Shown here: positions 8,550 through 16,459 of the stretch, one piece after another
How the letters are laid out: every line of letters starts with the position of its first letter
Numbering within the stretch: the stretch's first letter is position 1
From: Bacteroidota bacterium
GTDB taxonomy: Bacteria; Bacteroidota; Bacteroidia; AKYH767-A; OLB10
Assembly: GCA_016713925.1 (NCBI GenBank)
Contig: JADJOH010000007.1
Span: 186,001 to 250,000 of the forward strand
Length of the DNA stretch: 64,000 nt
Direction of reading: 5' to 3'
Notes under the pieces: generated by a model
What the model was told of the DNA's origin: nothing
The model's database searches: none
Seen by the model: only the letters and a program-made list of their open reading frames with translations
Made by a program: the position numbers and the translations under genes

Positions 8550-9209
8550 CTAAATGTTTCTCTCGCTTTCAATTGCAATAGTATGAACTAGCAGCACATC
8601 CTCCAAATTAATGAACCGATATTCAAATGTCCTCAGCAGATTATCCTTTTTATAGGTTGCCCATCCCCTTCCACTAACATCATCAATAAATGAAGGTTTA
8701 TTCACTTCCAATTGTTCCTTAAATAGGATTCCGCCACCACCTATGTTTTTGAATAGAGCTTCCTTGACACTCCAGATGAGGCCGATGTCGTTTAAAGGAT
8801 TTTTTGTATCTAACCACTTCTTTTCGATCTCATTAATAAATCTCGGAGCCACCTTAAGCAACCGTTGACTAATTTCTTCCAAATCAAGTCCGCAGGGGTG
8901 CAAAGGATGGTACAGAAGTCCTGCATATTTCGTGGTATGGGAGATAGAAATAAATCCCGGAAAATCCTTTGGTGCTGGCTTTCCCAGTTCATCATATTGA
9001 ATATCAATTATATGTCCATCGCCTAGCTGTTGGGTGAGTATGGAGATGGCCATTTTTTGAAGCTGCCGCTGGGGATGTTTATAGCGAATCAAAATTTCAT
9101 TAAAATCTTCTTTTCGCACAAACTTTTCTAAGGCTTCCTTCGTTTCAGTGAGGTGCCAAATCCAGATATGTGCTCCGGAAGGCATAAGTTGATTAAAACT
9201 CAGGGGCAT
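8550..9209 (-). CDS. 4'-phosphopantetheinyl transferase superfamily protein
   Basis: A 219-residue protein with the Sfp-type signature: CGLDLEE (Asp109 and Glu111, the Mg2+ ligands) and WSVKEALFK (146-154, with Lys149-Glu150). It also has SISHTTKYAGLL, which binds the CoA phosphates. The family transfers the phosphopantetheine arm of CoA to Ser of acyl or peptidyl carrier proteins. At ~220 residues it is of the two-lobed Sfp size rather than the short AcpS type. Its stop codon is immediately followed by the start of the frameshifted GGGP synthase gene, so the pair is an operon, perhaps linked by lipid metabolism. The target carrier protein is not in the window. Confidence 0.85.
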   Translation of the reverse strand: MPLSFNQLMPSGAHIWIWHLTETKEALEKFVRKEDFNEILIRYKHPQRQLQKMAISILTQQLGDGHIIDIQYDELGKPAPKDFPGFISISHTTKYAGLLYHPLHPCGLDLEEISQRLLKVAPRFINEIEKKWLDTKNPLNDIGLIWSVKEALFKNIGGGGILFKEQLEVNKPSFIDDVSGRGWATYKKDNLLRTFEYRFINLEDVLLVHTIAIESERNI

Positions 9210-9238
9210 TTATATTAACAATTATAGAACCGCAAGGT

Positions 9239-9269
9239 ATTGTTTCCTGACGAGAGAAACGTACCTTTG
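9239..9269 (+). promoter_or_regulatory. Promoter of ahcY
   Basis: TTG at 9240-9242 and TACCTTTG at 9262-9269 are 19 bases apart, a textbook Bacteroidota -33/-7 pair. The -7 element ends 16 bases before the ATG at 9286, giving a very short leader with no room for a riboswitch. Confidence 0.65.
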
Positions 9270-9285
9270 CACAAAATTTCTAAAA

Positions 9286-10605
9286 ATGATGAAAACGCAA
9301 ACAGCGCAGTATGTAAAATTTAAGGTAAAGGACATGTCCTTAGCCGAATGGGGTCGTAAGGAAATCAGACTTGCCGAAGATGAAATGCCGGGTTTAATGT
9401 CACTCCGTACGGAATACGGAAAGCAAAAGCCGTTGAAAGGTGCACGAATCGCGGGTTGTCTCCACATGACTATCCAAACTGCTGTTCTTATTGAAACGTT
9501 AGTGGAACTGGGCGCGGAAGTGACCTGGTCTTCTTGTAATATTTTTTCAACGCAGGATCACGCTGCTGCGGCCATTGCTGCTGCCGGTATTTCGGTTTAT
9601 GCCTGGAAAGGGATGAATGCTGAAGAATTTGACTGGTGCATTGAGCAAACATTGTTCTTTGGTGAAGACAAGAAGCCTTTGAATATGATTCTTGATGATG
9701 GTGGTGATCTCACCAATATGGTGTTGGATAAATTTCCTGAGTTAATTTCCGGAATCAAAGGTCTGTCCGAAGAGACCACTACAGGTGTTCACCGCTTGTA
9801 TGAGCGTATGAAGAATGGCACGCTGCCAATGCCTGCTATAAATATCAACGACTCTGTAACAAAATCTAAATTTGATAATAAGTACGGTTGCCGTGAATCA
9901 CTGGTTGATGCATTGCGTCGTGCAACCGATTTAATGCTTGCCGGAAAAGTGGCTGTTGTCGCCGGTTTTGGTGATGTAGGTAAAGGTTCTGCAGAGTCAT
10001 TGAAGGATGCTAAAGTTCGTACTATAGTTACTGAAATTGACCCGATTTGCGCGTTGCAGGCGGCTATGGAAGGCTATGAAGTAAAGAAAATGCTGAATGC
10101 CGTGAAAGAAGCGGATATCATCGTTACAGCTACCGGGAATTATAATATCATCACTGAAGAACATTTCCGTGCTATGAAACACAATGCTGTGGTTTGTAAT
10201 ATCGGTCACTTCGATAATGAAATTGATATGGCCTGGTTGAATACCAATTATGGTCACACCAAAGAAACCATTAAGCCTCAGGTAGATAAGTATACTATCG
10301 ATGGAAAAGATATCATTATTCTGGCGGAAGGTCGTTTGGTAAATCTGGGTTGTGCAATGGGTCACCCTAGTTTTGTAATGTCCAATTCATTTACCAATCA
10401 AACATTGGCTCAGTTAGAACTCTGGACGAATACCGGTGCATATGAGAATAAAGTATACACCCTGCCGAAACATCTCGATGAAAAGGTTGCGCGTTTACAC
10501 CTTTCAAAGATTGGTGTTGATATCGACATTCTTTCTGAAAAGCAAGCGGATTATATTGGCGTGAAAGTACAGGGCCCTTATAAACTGGATACCTATCGCT
10601 ATTAA
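9286..10605 (+). CDS. ahcY: Adenosylhomocysteinase
   Basis: A 439-residue S-adenosylhomocysteine hydrolase. It shows MTIQTAVLIETLVELGAEVTW near the N-terminus, CNIFSTQDHAAAAI, the substrate region NINDSVTKSKFDNKYGCRES, the NAD-binding loop GFGDVGKGSA (about residues 227-236), and the C-terminal LAEGRLVNLGCAMGHPSFVM. It ends KLDTYRY, as usual for the family, whose C-terminal Lys and Tyr reach the neighbouring subunit's NAD. It splits SAH into adenosine and homocysteine, removing the product inhibitor of methyltransferases. There are two adjacent ATG codons; the first is given. A clear promoter precedes it and a terminator follows, so it is monocistronic. Confidence 0.97.
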   Translation: MMKTQTAQYVKFKVKDMSLAEWGRKEIRLAEDEMPGLMSLRTEYGKQKPLKGARIAGCLHMTIQTAVLIETLVELGAEVTWSSCNIFSTQDHAAAAIAAAGISVYAWKGMNAEEFDWCIEQTLFFGEDKKPLNMILDDGGDLTNMVLDKFPELISGIKGLSEETTTGVHRLYERMKNGTLPMPAININDSVTKSKFDNKYGCRESLVDALRRATDLMLAGKVAVVAGFGDVGKGSAESLKDAKVRTIVTEIDPICALQAAMEGYEVKKMLNAVKEADIIVTATGNYNIITEEHFRAMKHNAVVCNIGHFDNEIDMAWLNTNYGHTKETIKPQVDKYTIDGKDIIILAEGRLVNLGCAMGHPSFVMSNSFTNQTLAQLELWTNTGAYENKVYTLPKHLDEKVARLHLSKIGVDIDILSEKQADYIGVKVQGPYKLDTYRY

Positions 10606-10625
10606 TTACAAAACCCTATACAGTG

Positions 10626-10659
10626 AAAAAAAGGTCGTTGAAAAACGGCCTTTTTTTTT
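10626..10659 (+). terminator. Rho-independent terminator of ahcY
   Basis: The arms AAGGTCGTT and AACGGCCTT pair around a GAAA loop (one G-T wobble), flanked by an A-run upstream and a nine-T run downstream, 20 bases after the ahcY stop. Confidence 0.85.
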
Positions 10660-10768
10660 CGCCTTGCTGGTTCAATTCGCGTCTTTAGAAATTTATATGA
10701 AAAAGATATAAAATTGATATAAAAAAGATATAGAATTGATATAAGTGTTTGAAATTAAGTATATTACC

Positions 10769-11209
10769 TCAATTGTAAATATGGAGTATATTGTTACTTA
10801 AGAGCTGAGTCCTGTATTGTAATAAAGGCTGGCCGGCAGGACCATTGACAATTGATCCATCCAGCAAACTGAATTTACTGCCACATATAGAGTCAATAGC
10901 AAAAATGTCATTGGTGATTCCTTCCACAATGGAAGCTGAAACATTGGGGTCGAAGGTGCAGGTGCGCTCATAAGCAGCAAATTCCGTATTGGATTTCCGA
11001 ACAACAATTATTCCCTTGTTTCCGGCATAATTATAATAAACCCAGTTGTTTATAGCGTTTAAATTGAAGTATTCAGGTAAGTTGAGGTTCAGGTATTCAT
11101 CCACTGCAACGGTAGGAACCCTGTCATTGTTCTTTTTGCAGGCGGTTGAACTGAGGAAAAGGAATAGACTTATCACCCATAGCGGAAACATATTCACGGA
11201 ATTCTTCAT
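10769..11209 (-). CDS. Rieske-fold-like lipoprotein lacking cluster ligands
   Basis: A 146-residue predicted lipoprotein with lipobox SSTAC (Cys24). The second half follows the Rieske ferredoxin layout: GIIVVRKSNTEFAAYERTC, then a spaced second motif CGSKFSLLDGSIVNGPAGQPL that matches the usual HGS-F-L-DG-VVNGPA-PL core. The ligands are altered. The first motif is C84-T-F86 instead of Cys-x-His, and the second has Asp106 and Cys109 where Cys and His are expected. A [2Fe-2S] cluster is therefore unlikely. This is likely a structural or binding derivative of the Rieske fold anchored in the envelope. It is convergent with ahcY and divergent from a small exported protein. The fold assignment is by pattern recognition only. 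Confidence 0.6.
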   Translation of the reverse strand: MKNSVNMFPLWVISLFLFLSSTACKKNNDRVPTVAVDEYLNLNLPEYFNLNAINNWVYYNYAGNKGIIVVRKSNTEFAAYERTCTFDPNVSASIVEGITNDIFAIDSICGSKFSLLDGSIVNGPAGQPLLQYRTQLLSNNILHIYN

Positions 11210-11227
11210 GATTCTTTTTAATTATTA

Positions 11228-11260
11228 TTTGTATTTTTGAATGAAATATACATATATTTG
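11228..11260 (+). promoter_or_regulatory. Putative promoter of the 11.3 kb exported protein
   Basis: TTTG at 11228-11231 and TATATTTG at 11253-11260 are separated by 21 bases, matching the Bacteroidota promoter pattern. The -7 box ends 23 bases before the ATG at 11284. Confidence 0.5.
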
Positions 11261-11283
11261 ATCGTTAATTGAAACTCCAAAAC

Positions 11284-11691
11284 ATGAAAAAGCAACTATT
11301 CTCTCTGATCTTCTCTCTTGTGATGATCTTACCAATTGGATTAATGGCCCAATCCGATAAACTTGTCAAAGGCAAGCGTGGTGGATATATCGTTGGTGGT
11401 GAGCAACAAGTCTATTTCGAAATTGTTGATGATGGTAGCAAAGTTAATTTTTATCCTTGTGATATGAACGGAGAATCGTTGAAAGTAATGCCTGAAATGG
11501 CAGATATTACGATTGTTGCTATAGAAACGACCAAACAGCATTTCGAAAAAGACGTAAGAATTAATAATGGTGCTTTTACAGTAGTTCCACCCCGGGATTA
11601 TCCACTTTATCTCTATAGTATTAGCTATACCTTTAACGATCAGCAACACGCTGTAAAGTTCAGAGCACCTGATGCTCCTCAACCACGTTAA
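11284..11691 (+). CDS. Small exported protein of unknown function
   Basis: A protein of 135 residues from the ATG at 11284. The reading frame has an earlier ATG at 11269, but starting at MKKQLFSL gives a standard signal peptide, MKKQLFSLIFSLVMILPIGLMAQ. The mature part is ~110 residues of alternating beta-strand pattern (GGYIVGGEQQVYFEIVDDG, DITIVAIETTKQHFEKDVR, YPLYLYSISYTFNDQQHAVKF) and may be a small Ig-like or carrier-fold domain. There are no catalytic motifs. I do not recognise a family. It is preceded by a promoter-like element and followed by a terminator, so it is its own transcription unit. Confidence 0.7.
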   Translation: MKKQLFSLIFSLVMILPIGLMAQSDKLVKGKRGGYIVGGEQQVYFEIVDDGSKVNFYPCDMNGESLKVMPEMADITIVAIETTKQHFEKDVRINNGAFTVVPPRDYPLYLYSISYTFNDQQHAVKFRAPDAPQPR

Positions 11692-11711
11692 GGTTTTCTC
11701 AAATATTCTTT

Positions 11712-11740
11712 AAAACCCTGTTAGAAAGACAGGGTTTTTT
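11712..11740 (+). terminator. Rho-independent terminator
   Basis: AAAACCCTGT and ACAGGGTTTT form a 10-bp perfect stem around a TAGAAAG loop, running into a T tract, 20 bases after the stop of the small exported protein. Confidence 0.85.
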
Positions 11741-11785
11741 ATTTAATGCAAGTATCGTTTCTGTGTATGTTTGCGTTATATAAAG

Positions 11786-12088
11786 ATGAAAAGCTTCCTT
11801 CGGATCTTATTATTCGTTTTGATATTGCCTGTCGCCTTTGCCACAGCGCAATCTGATGGCAGTGCCCGTAAGAAGCAAAAGCAAGCCGAAAAGGCAAAGC
11901 AGGAGCAAATAAAAAAGCAAATGAAGGCTGATGAAATCGGTCGCAAGCGTCATTTGAAATTGCAGTCGAAGGATGTGAAGAAGCGTTGGAAGAAAAATAA
12001 GCGTAAGTATAAGCATGTTGATTCTTTCGATCGCCGCCCGAATTTCTGGCAACGTATTTTTCCACGTAAGCGACCTGAGAATCGTTAG
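11786..12088 (+). CDS. Small exported lysine-rich protein
   Basis: A protein of 100 residues from the ATG at 11786. An in-frame TTG at 11771 exists, but a -7-type box TATGTTTG at 11766-11773 overlaps it, so the ATG is preferred. The signal peptide is MKSFLRILLFVLILPVAFATAQ. The mature ~78 residues are dominated by Lys, Arg and Gln in helical runs (ARKKQKQAEKAKQEQIKKQ and so on), giving a very basic, probably helical periplasmic or surface protein. Similar small basic exported proteins occur in Bacteroidota but have no known role. It could bind nucleic acid, LPS or peptidoglycan, but nothing in the sequence decides this. It ends two bases before the convergent smc gene. Confidence 0.6.
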   Translation: MKSFLRILLFVLILPVAFATAQSDGSARKKQKQAEKAKQEQIKKQMKADEIGRKRHLKLQSKDVKKRWKKNKRKYKHVDSFDRRPNFWQRIFPRKRPENR

Positions 12089-12090
12089 TG

Positions 12091-15000
12091 CTAATCAGCG
12101 TATGCCCGCATATCAACAGGAACTACAGTAGTTACTCCCGGTTCCGCCATAGTGATACCATACATGATATCCGTTGCAGCCATCGTCTTCTTATTATGCG
12201 TGATGATAATAAACTGTGATTCGTGGCTGAAGGTCTTGATGATGTTGTTGAACTTTTCAATGTTGTTGTCATCCAACGGAGCATCTACCTCATCGAAGAT
12301 ACAGAAGGGGGCCGGTTTCAAGAGATAGATACCAAATAACAAAGCCGTTGCCGTTAGTGTTTTTTCTCCTCCGGATAGCTGGTGAATACTCAATGGTTTT
12401 TTGCCTTTCGGTTGTGCGATAATTTGAATGTCGGTTTCCAGCGGATTGGAGGACTCTGAAAGGATCAGATCGCAATTGTCATCATCGGTGAATAGAGAAC
12501 GGAATACTCTGATAAAATTAGCACGTACTTGTGTAAAGGCTTCCATAAATACCGTCTTGGCGGTTTCATCAATCTCATTGATCGTTTTTAACAAGGCTTC
12601 TTTCGCGTTGAGGAGATCCGTTTTTTCATTGATGATAAAATCATAGCGTTCCTTAATTTCCTTGTATTGCTCTAATGCCATAGGATTGATAGGCCCAAAC
12701 TCATTTACGCGTTTTCGTAATTGTTCGGCTCTTGGTCGCATCTCCTCTTCGTTAAATTCAGGGTCGGGTTCCTGATCGGATAAATCCTGTATATCGATGT
12801 TGAATTCAATGTTCAACCTTTCCTTCAGCGTATGCATCTGCAACTTCAATTCATTCAGTTCATCGTGGACTTGCTGCAAACCATTATCTGCCTGTTCTTT
12901 TTGTCTCCTTAATTCATGCAGCTTTTTTTCTTCCGCTTCAATAGCACTACGTGATTGTGTATATTCTGTTTCGGTTTCTTTATAGGCGGTTTCAAAAGAT
13001 ACTTTTTCTTCGAGCATGAGCTTAAAGGCTTCGCTGTTGTTTTCAAGTCCTCCGATGAGTTGGTCCGTCTGGGATTTTACAGTATCAAGATCAACTGCAT
13101 ATTGCTCCTTGTTTTTACGAAGTGATTGGGCCTGATTTGTCTTGTAGCCAATATCACGAATGATATTTTGAATGCGGTTCTGCTGTTGTAACAACACAAT
13201 ATTTTGCTGATTGAAAAGCTGCGATTTTTCACCGGATTCTCTTTGCAAAGTTTGGGTGAGGTCTTGCTGTAAATTCAATTGCTGTACGAGTTTTTCTAAT
13301 CGTTCGCGCAGCAGGGTAGGACTCAATTCAGGATTTGATTGTTCTTCCAGTAATAATTTTTCTATGGCGCCGGCTTCCTCATCCAATCGTTCACTGTTTT
13401 TCCTTGATTGCTCTAAATTATTCGACAAGAAATCACGGTTACTCTGCAAGGTATTTACCTGTCCGTTTAAACGGATAAAGTCATTTTCCTGTCGGTTAAT
13501 TTGCTGTTGAGTCTCTTGTGTGTTGTGTTTGATATCAGCCAATTCCTGTTCAGCATGTTTCACCTGATCACGGTATTGTTCAATAATGAGTTCCTGCTGT
13601 TTCAGTTCTTCCGCGAGTTTCTCCAGATTTCGAAACTTCCCTGTGCGTTTTCCATCAAACAAACCGACTGATCCGCCCCCGACAGCATATTTCTGACGCA
13701 GGAAATGTCCGCTCTGTGAAATAATAACAACAGATTGATCCCCTTCGAAGGGATAATCCTGCAGTGAACGATCTTTATCCAACACTTGCACATGTCCGAG
13801 AAGGAAATGAAAAAGCCCATCGTATTTATGATTTCGCTCGATGGCATTCATCGCGGGAGTGCATCCTTCCAGAGAAGCTACTGATCCGGATTTAAAATGT
13901 TGAAGTGTTTCTAATACAAAGAAGTGCGCTCTTCCTTTTGCGGATTCATTCAGCGTTTGTAATGCCGCCCAGGCTTCCGCCATAGTGTCCACCACAAAAT
14001 GATTCAGGTAAGGATCCAGGAAATTTTCTATTGCTAATTTAAAGGGTTCCTCACAAACAATGATTTCACTCAGCAAGGGTGCTTCTTTAAAACGCTGATG
14101 GTTTTTCTTTAAATAGCGAATGGATTCAGGATAACCTTCCATCTGCTCCAGCAAATTTTTCGTTAATTGATATTCGTTATGTCGGGCATCAAGTTTTCTT
14201 GATTCTGCTTGCAAGACCTGATTGAGTTCTTTCAACCTCGTTTCGGAGAGTTTTAAATTCTCGTCCAACTCAAGGCGCAATTGTTTCAGGCGTTTTAATT
14301 CCTGATCCGCTTTTTCTTTATCCGGCTGTATGGCTGCAATTTCCTGCTCTAAGTTTATTAATTTCTCTGCATGTTCTGCTTGCTGATCCTGATGTCTTTT
14401 TACTTCATCTTTTATGGATTGAAAACGCGATTGTTTCACCGCCTGTTTTGTTTCGAACTCATTGATCATGGTTCGTAACTGATACGTCTGTTGATTGAGT
14501 TCACGAATACTAACCTGTGAAGCTTCATAGGCAGATTTACTTTGTTCGGATTCCGCTTTGAGTTTACTAACGGTGTCTTCCAGCTGACGCAGATGTTCTT
14601 CTTCGCGGATTTTTTCATCCTGGAGTTCAAGCAGGTTGTTCTGAATTTCTACAAGGGATTTATCATCCTGCTCCGTTTGCAATTGCAATTGCTTTTGTTT
14701 TTCAACAAGGAAGTTCAGCCGCTCATTTCTGTTTTTCTCTTCGTTCTCAAATCGTGTTATTTCAATAAGCTTTTCATTCAGTGCTTTTTGAACGGCCTGA
14801 AAATGTTTTTCTTTATCGGAAGCCGTCGTCTTTGAATTTTGAAGCGATAGTTCCAGTTTTTCCAACTCCTCCTGCAAGGCCCCTTTCATAGTCAGTTGCT
14901 CTTGTTCCTTTTTCTGAAAATCGATAAGTGCACCGCTTTGATGTCTTATGCTATATAGAGCAAGTTGAGTACTTATGGTTCGGTATTCTTCTCTGATTCG

Positions 15001-15648
15001 GTAATAGCGATCCGTCTTCTTGGCTTGAGACTCCAGTTGCTTCAAACTTTTTTCTATTTCAAAAAGAAGGTCGTTCACCCGGTTCAGATCTCCATCCGTT
15101 TCTTCCAGCTTTTGAAAAGTTTGTCGCTTCCTTATTTTATATTTGGAAATACCGGCAGCTTCTTCCAGCAATGTTTTGATGGTATTGTTCCTGTCTTTTA
15201 AAATATCATCTACCATATTTAGCTCTATGATAGCATAAGAGTCAGGTCCGATACCTGTATCAAGAAAAAGATCGTTAATATCTTTTAGTCGGCAGGTAAG
15301 CCCATTCAATAAGTACTCCGATTCACCCGAACGATAGAGTCTGCGTGTAATAGATACATTGGTATATTCTGTAGGAAGAATGCCTTTATTATTTTCAAAT
15401 GTCAGACTTACCTCTGCCAGATTTGACGGCTTACGTTGCTTCGTCCCGTTAAAGATGATATTCTCCATCTTTTCACTTCGGAGCAGCCGCGTTTTCTGCT
15501 CCCCCAATACCCAGCGCATCGCATCTACAACATTTGATTTTCCGGAGCCATTTGGACCTACAATGGCGGTGACTCCCTCATCGAAGTGAATAATTACTTT
15601 GTCGCCAAAGCTTTTAAATCCTTTAATTTCAAGTGACTTTAATCTCAT
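12091..15648 (-). CDS. smc: Chromosome segregation protein SMC
   Basis: At 1185 residues it has full SMC length. The N-terminal ATPase lobe has Walker A GPNGSGKSNVVDAMRW (from about residue 31). Long coiled-coil arms follow (Gln/Glu/Lys-rich heptads about 165-500 and 660-1000), interrupted by a hinge around 510-650 with the glycine-rich AVGGGSVGLFDGK. The C-terminal lobe carries the signature LSGGEKTLTATALLFGIY and Walker B PFCIFDEVDAPLDDNN. SMC dimers, with ScpA and ScpB, organise and help segregate the chromosome. The start MRLKSLEIKGFKSFGDK is the family's canonical one. The gene stands alone, convergent with the Lys-rich small protein. All motifs are intact and the frame has no breaks. 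Confidence 0.97.
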   Translation of the reverse strand: MRLKSLEIKGFKSFGDKVIIHFDEGVTAIVGPNGSGKSNVVDAMRWVLGEQKTRLLRSEKMENIIFNGTKQRKPSNLAEVSLTFENNKGILPTEYTNVSITRRLYRSGESEYLLNGLTCRLKDINDLFLDTGIGPDSYAIIELNMVDDILKDRNNTIKTLLEEAAGISKYKIRKRQTFQKLEETDGDLNRVNDLLFEIEKSLKQLESQAKKTDRYYRIREEYRTISTQLALYSIRHQSGALIDFQKKEQEQLTMKGALQEELEKLELSLQNSKTTASDKEKHFQAVQKALNEKLIEITRFENEEKNRNERLNFLVEKQKQLQLQTEQDDKSLVEIQNNLLELQDEKIREEEHLRQLEDTVSKLKAESEQSKSAYEASQVSIRELNQQTYQLRTMINEFETKQAVKQSRFQSIKDEVKRHQDQQAEHAEKLINLEQEIAAIQPDKEKADQELKRLKQLRLELDENLKLSETRLKELNQVLQAESRKLDARHNEYQLTKNLLEQMEGYPESIRYLKKNHQRFKEAPLLSEIIVCEEPFKLAIENFLDPYLNHFVVDTMAEAWAALQTLNESAKGRAHFFVLETLQHFKSGSVASLEGCTPAMNAIERNHKYDGLFHFLLGHVQVLDKDRSLQDYPFEGDQSVVIISQSGHFLRQKYAVGGGSVGLFDGKRTGKFRNLEKLAEELKQQELIIEQYRDQVKHAEQELADIKHNTQETQQQINRQENDFIRLNGQVNTLQSNRDFLSNNLEQSRKNSERLDEEAGAIEKLLLEEQSNPELSPTLLRERLEKLVQQLNLQQDLTQTLQRESGEKSQLFNQQNIVLLQQQNRIQNIIRDIGYKTNQAQSLRKNKEQYAVDLDTVKSQTDQLIGGLENNSEAFKLMLEEKVSFETAYKETETEYTQSRSAIEAEEKKLHELRRQKEQADNGLQQVHDELNELKLQMHTLKERLNIEFNIDIQDLSDQEPDPEFNEEEMRPRAEQLRKRVNEFGPINPMALEQYKEIKERYDFIINEKTDLLNAKEALLKTINEIDETAKTVFMEAFTQVRANFIRVFRSLFTDDDNCDLILSESSNPLETDIQIIAQPKGKKPLSIHQLSGGEKTLTATALLFGIYLLKPAPFCIFDEVDAPLDDNNIEKFNNIIKTFSHESQFIIITHNKKTMAATDIMYGITMAEPGVTTVVPVDMRAYAD

Positions 15649-15875
15649 CTTACTTTATCTCAGATTAAGAAAAGAAAGTTTCCCGTGCATACCTCGGAAA
15701 CCTGCTTATTCATGGTTTAATGCGCATGGAATACAAAGAGAGATCCTTCACCTTCAAGTGGAAGTTTCCGGATTTTCGTTGAAATTTCAGTATTTACGCA
15801 ATGCAAATGTAAAAAACAGGACCTTCTGATACCAGCATGACAATACTTGTGTTGAAAAGTGTTTATTTTGAGCCC

Positions 15876-16328
15876 ATGGAAATAAAGACTCTCTTTTATG
15901 TTGCGATCGGAATCATCTGGCTCCTTTCAACATTTCTTGAAGCAAACAAGAAATCCAGGGAAACTAACAAACGGGCTGAGGGTCCGGTTATTGTTCCGAA
16001 CGAAAACAGGGGGCCGGTGCAAAGGCCGGTGGTAAATCTCCCAAGGCAAAAGCAGGTTCGACAACCAAATATGAGTAGAAATGTGCCCCAATCCATCAAA
16101 AAAAGTGAAGGGGATGGAAAAGTTGTTAATTACGAGAACTATTTTTCAAAAAGAAAGCCATTATTTAGTGAAGAGACTGTAATGCAGGAAGTTCAAATTC
16201 TTGACCATCACGAAGAGCACAGAAATTCAATAGGTTCCGATATCTCAGAAGAAATCCGGAATGGAACTTTTAACTGGAAGCGGGCAGTGGTAATCAATGA
16301 GTTATTAAAACACCAGCATTTCCGGTGA
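15876..16328 (+). CDS. Hypothetical membrane-anchored protein
   Basis: About 150 residues from ATG 15876. The frame extends to an ATG at 15837, but MEIKTLFYVAIGIIWLLSTFLE gives the natural start with an N-terminal membrane segment. After it comes a charged, proline-rich linker (NRGPVQRPVVNLPRQKQVRQP) and then a polar C-terminus with EIRNGTFNWKRAVVINELLKH, reminiscent of the short C-terminal helix seen in many Bacteroidota inner-membrane anchors. The C-terminal half is cytoplasmic if the N-terminus is outside. I do not recognise a family. It is divergent from smc and 130 bases before the TonB receptor operon, with no sign of shared regulation. Confidence 0.6.
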   Translation: MEIKTLFYVAIGIIWLLSTFLEANKKSRETNKRAEGPVIVPNENRGPVQRPVVNLPRQKQVRQPNMSRNVPQSIKKSEGDGKVVNYENYFSKRKPLFSEETVMQEVQILDHHEEHRNSIGSDISEEIRNGTFNWKRAVVINELLKHQHFR

Positions 16329-16459
16329 AAAAAAATAATGTTGAAAACTTGGAACCATTTGAAAGCGGATTTTGAAATTCAAATCAATTGTTTCTATTTT
16401 TAACCCCACCCTAATAATTAACCTAACATTAACACTGATTAAGCTACAAACTAAACCCT

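Noticed and set aside
9210..9285. SAM- or SAH-type riboswitch before ahcY
   Set aside because: The promoter lies so close to the start that the leader is about ten bases.
12400..15600. Several open frames opposite smc (for example 13211-13510 on the plus strand)
   Set aside because: They are shadows of the smc coiled-coil codons: Ser/Cys/Phe-rich and without family features.
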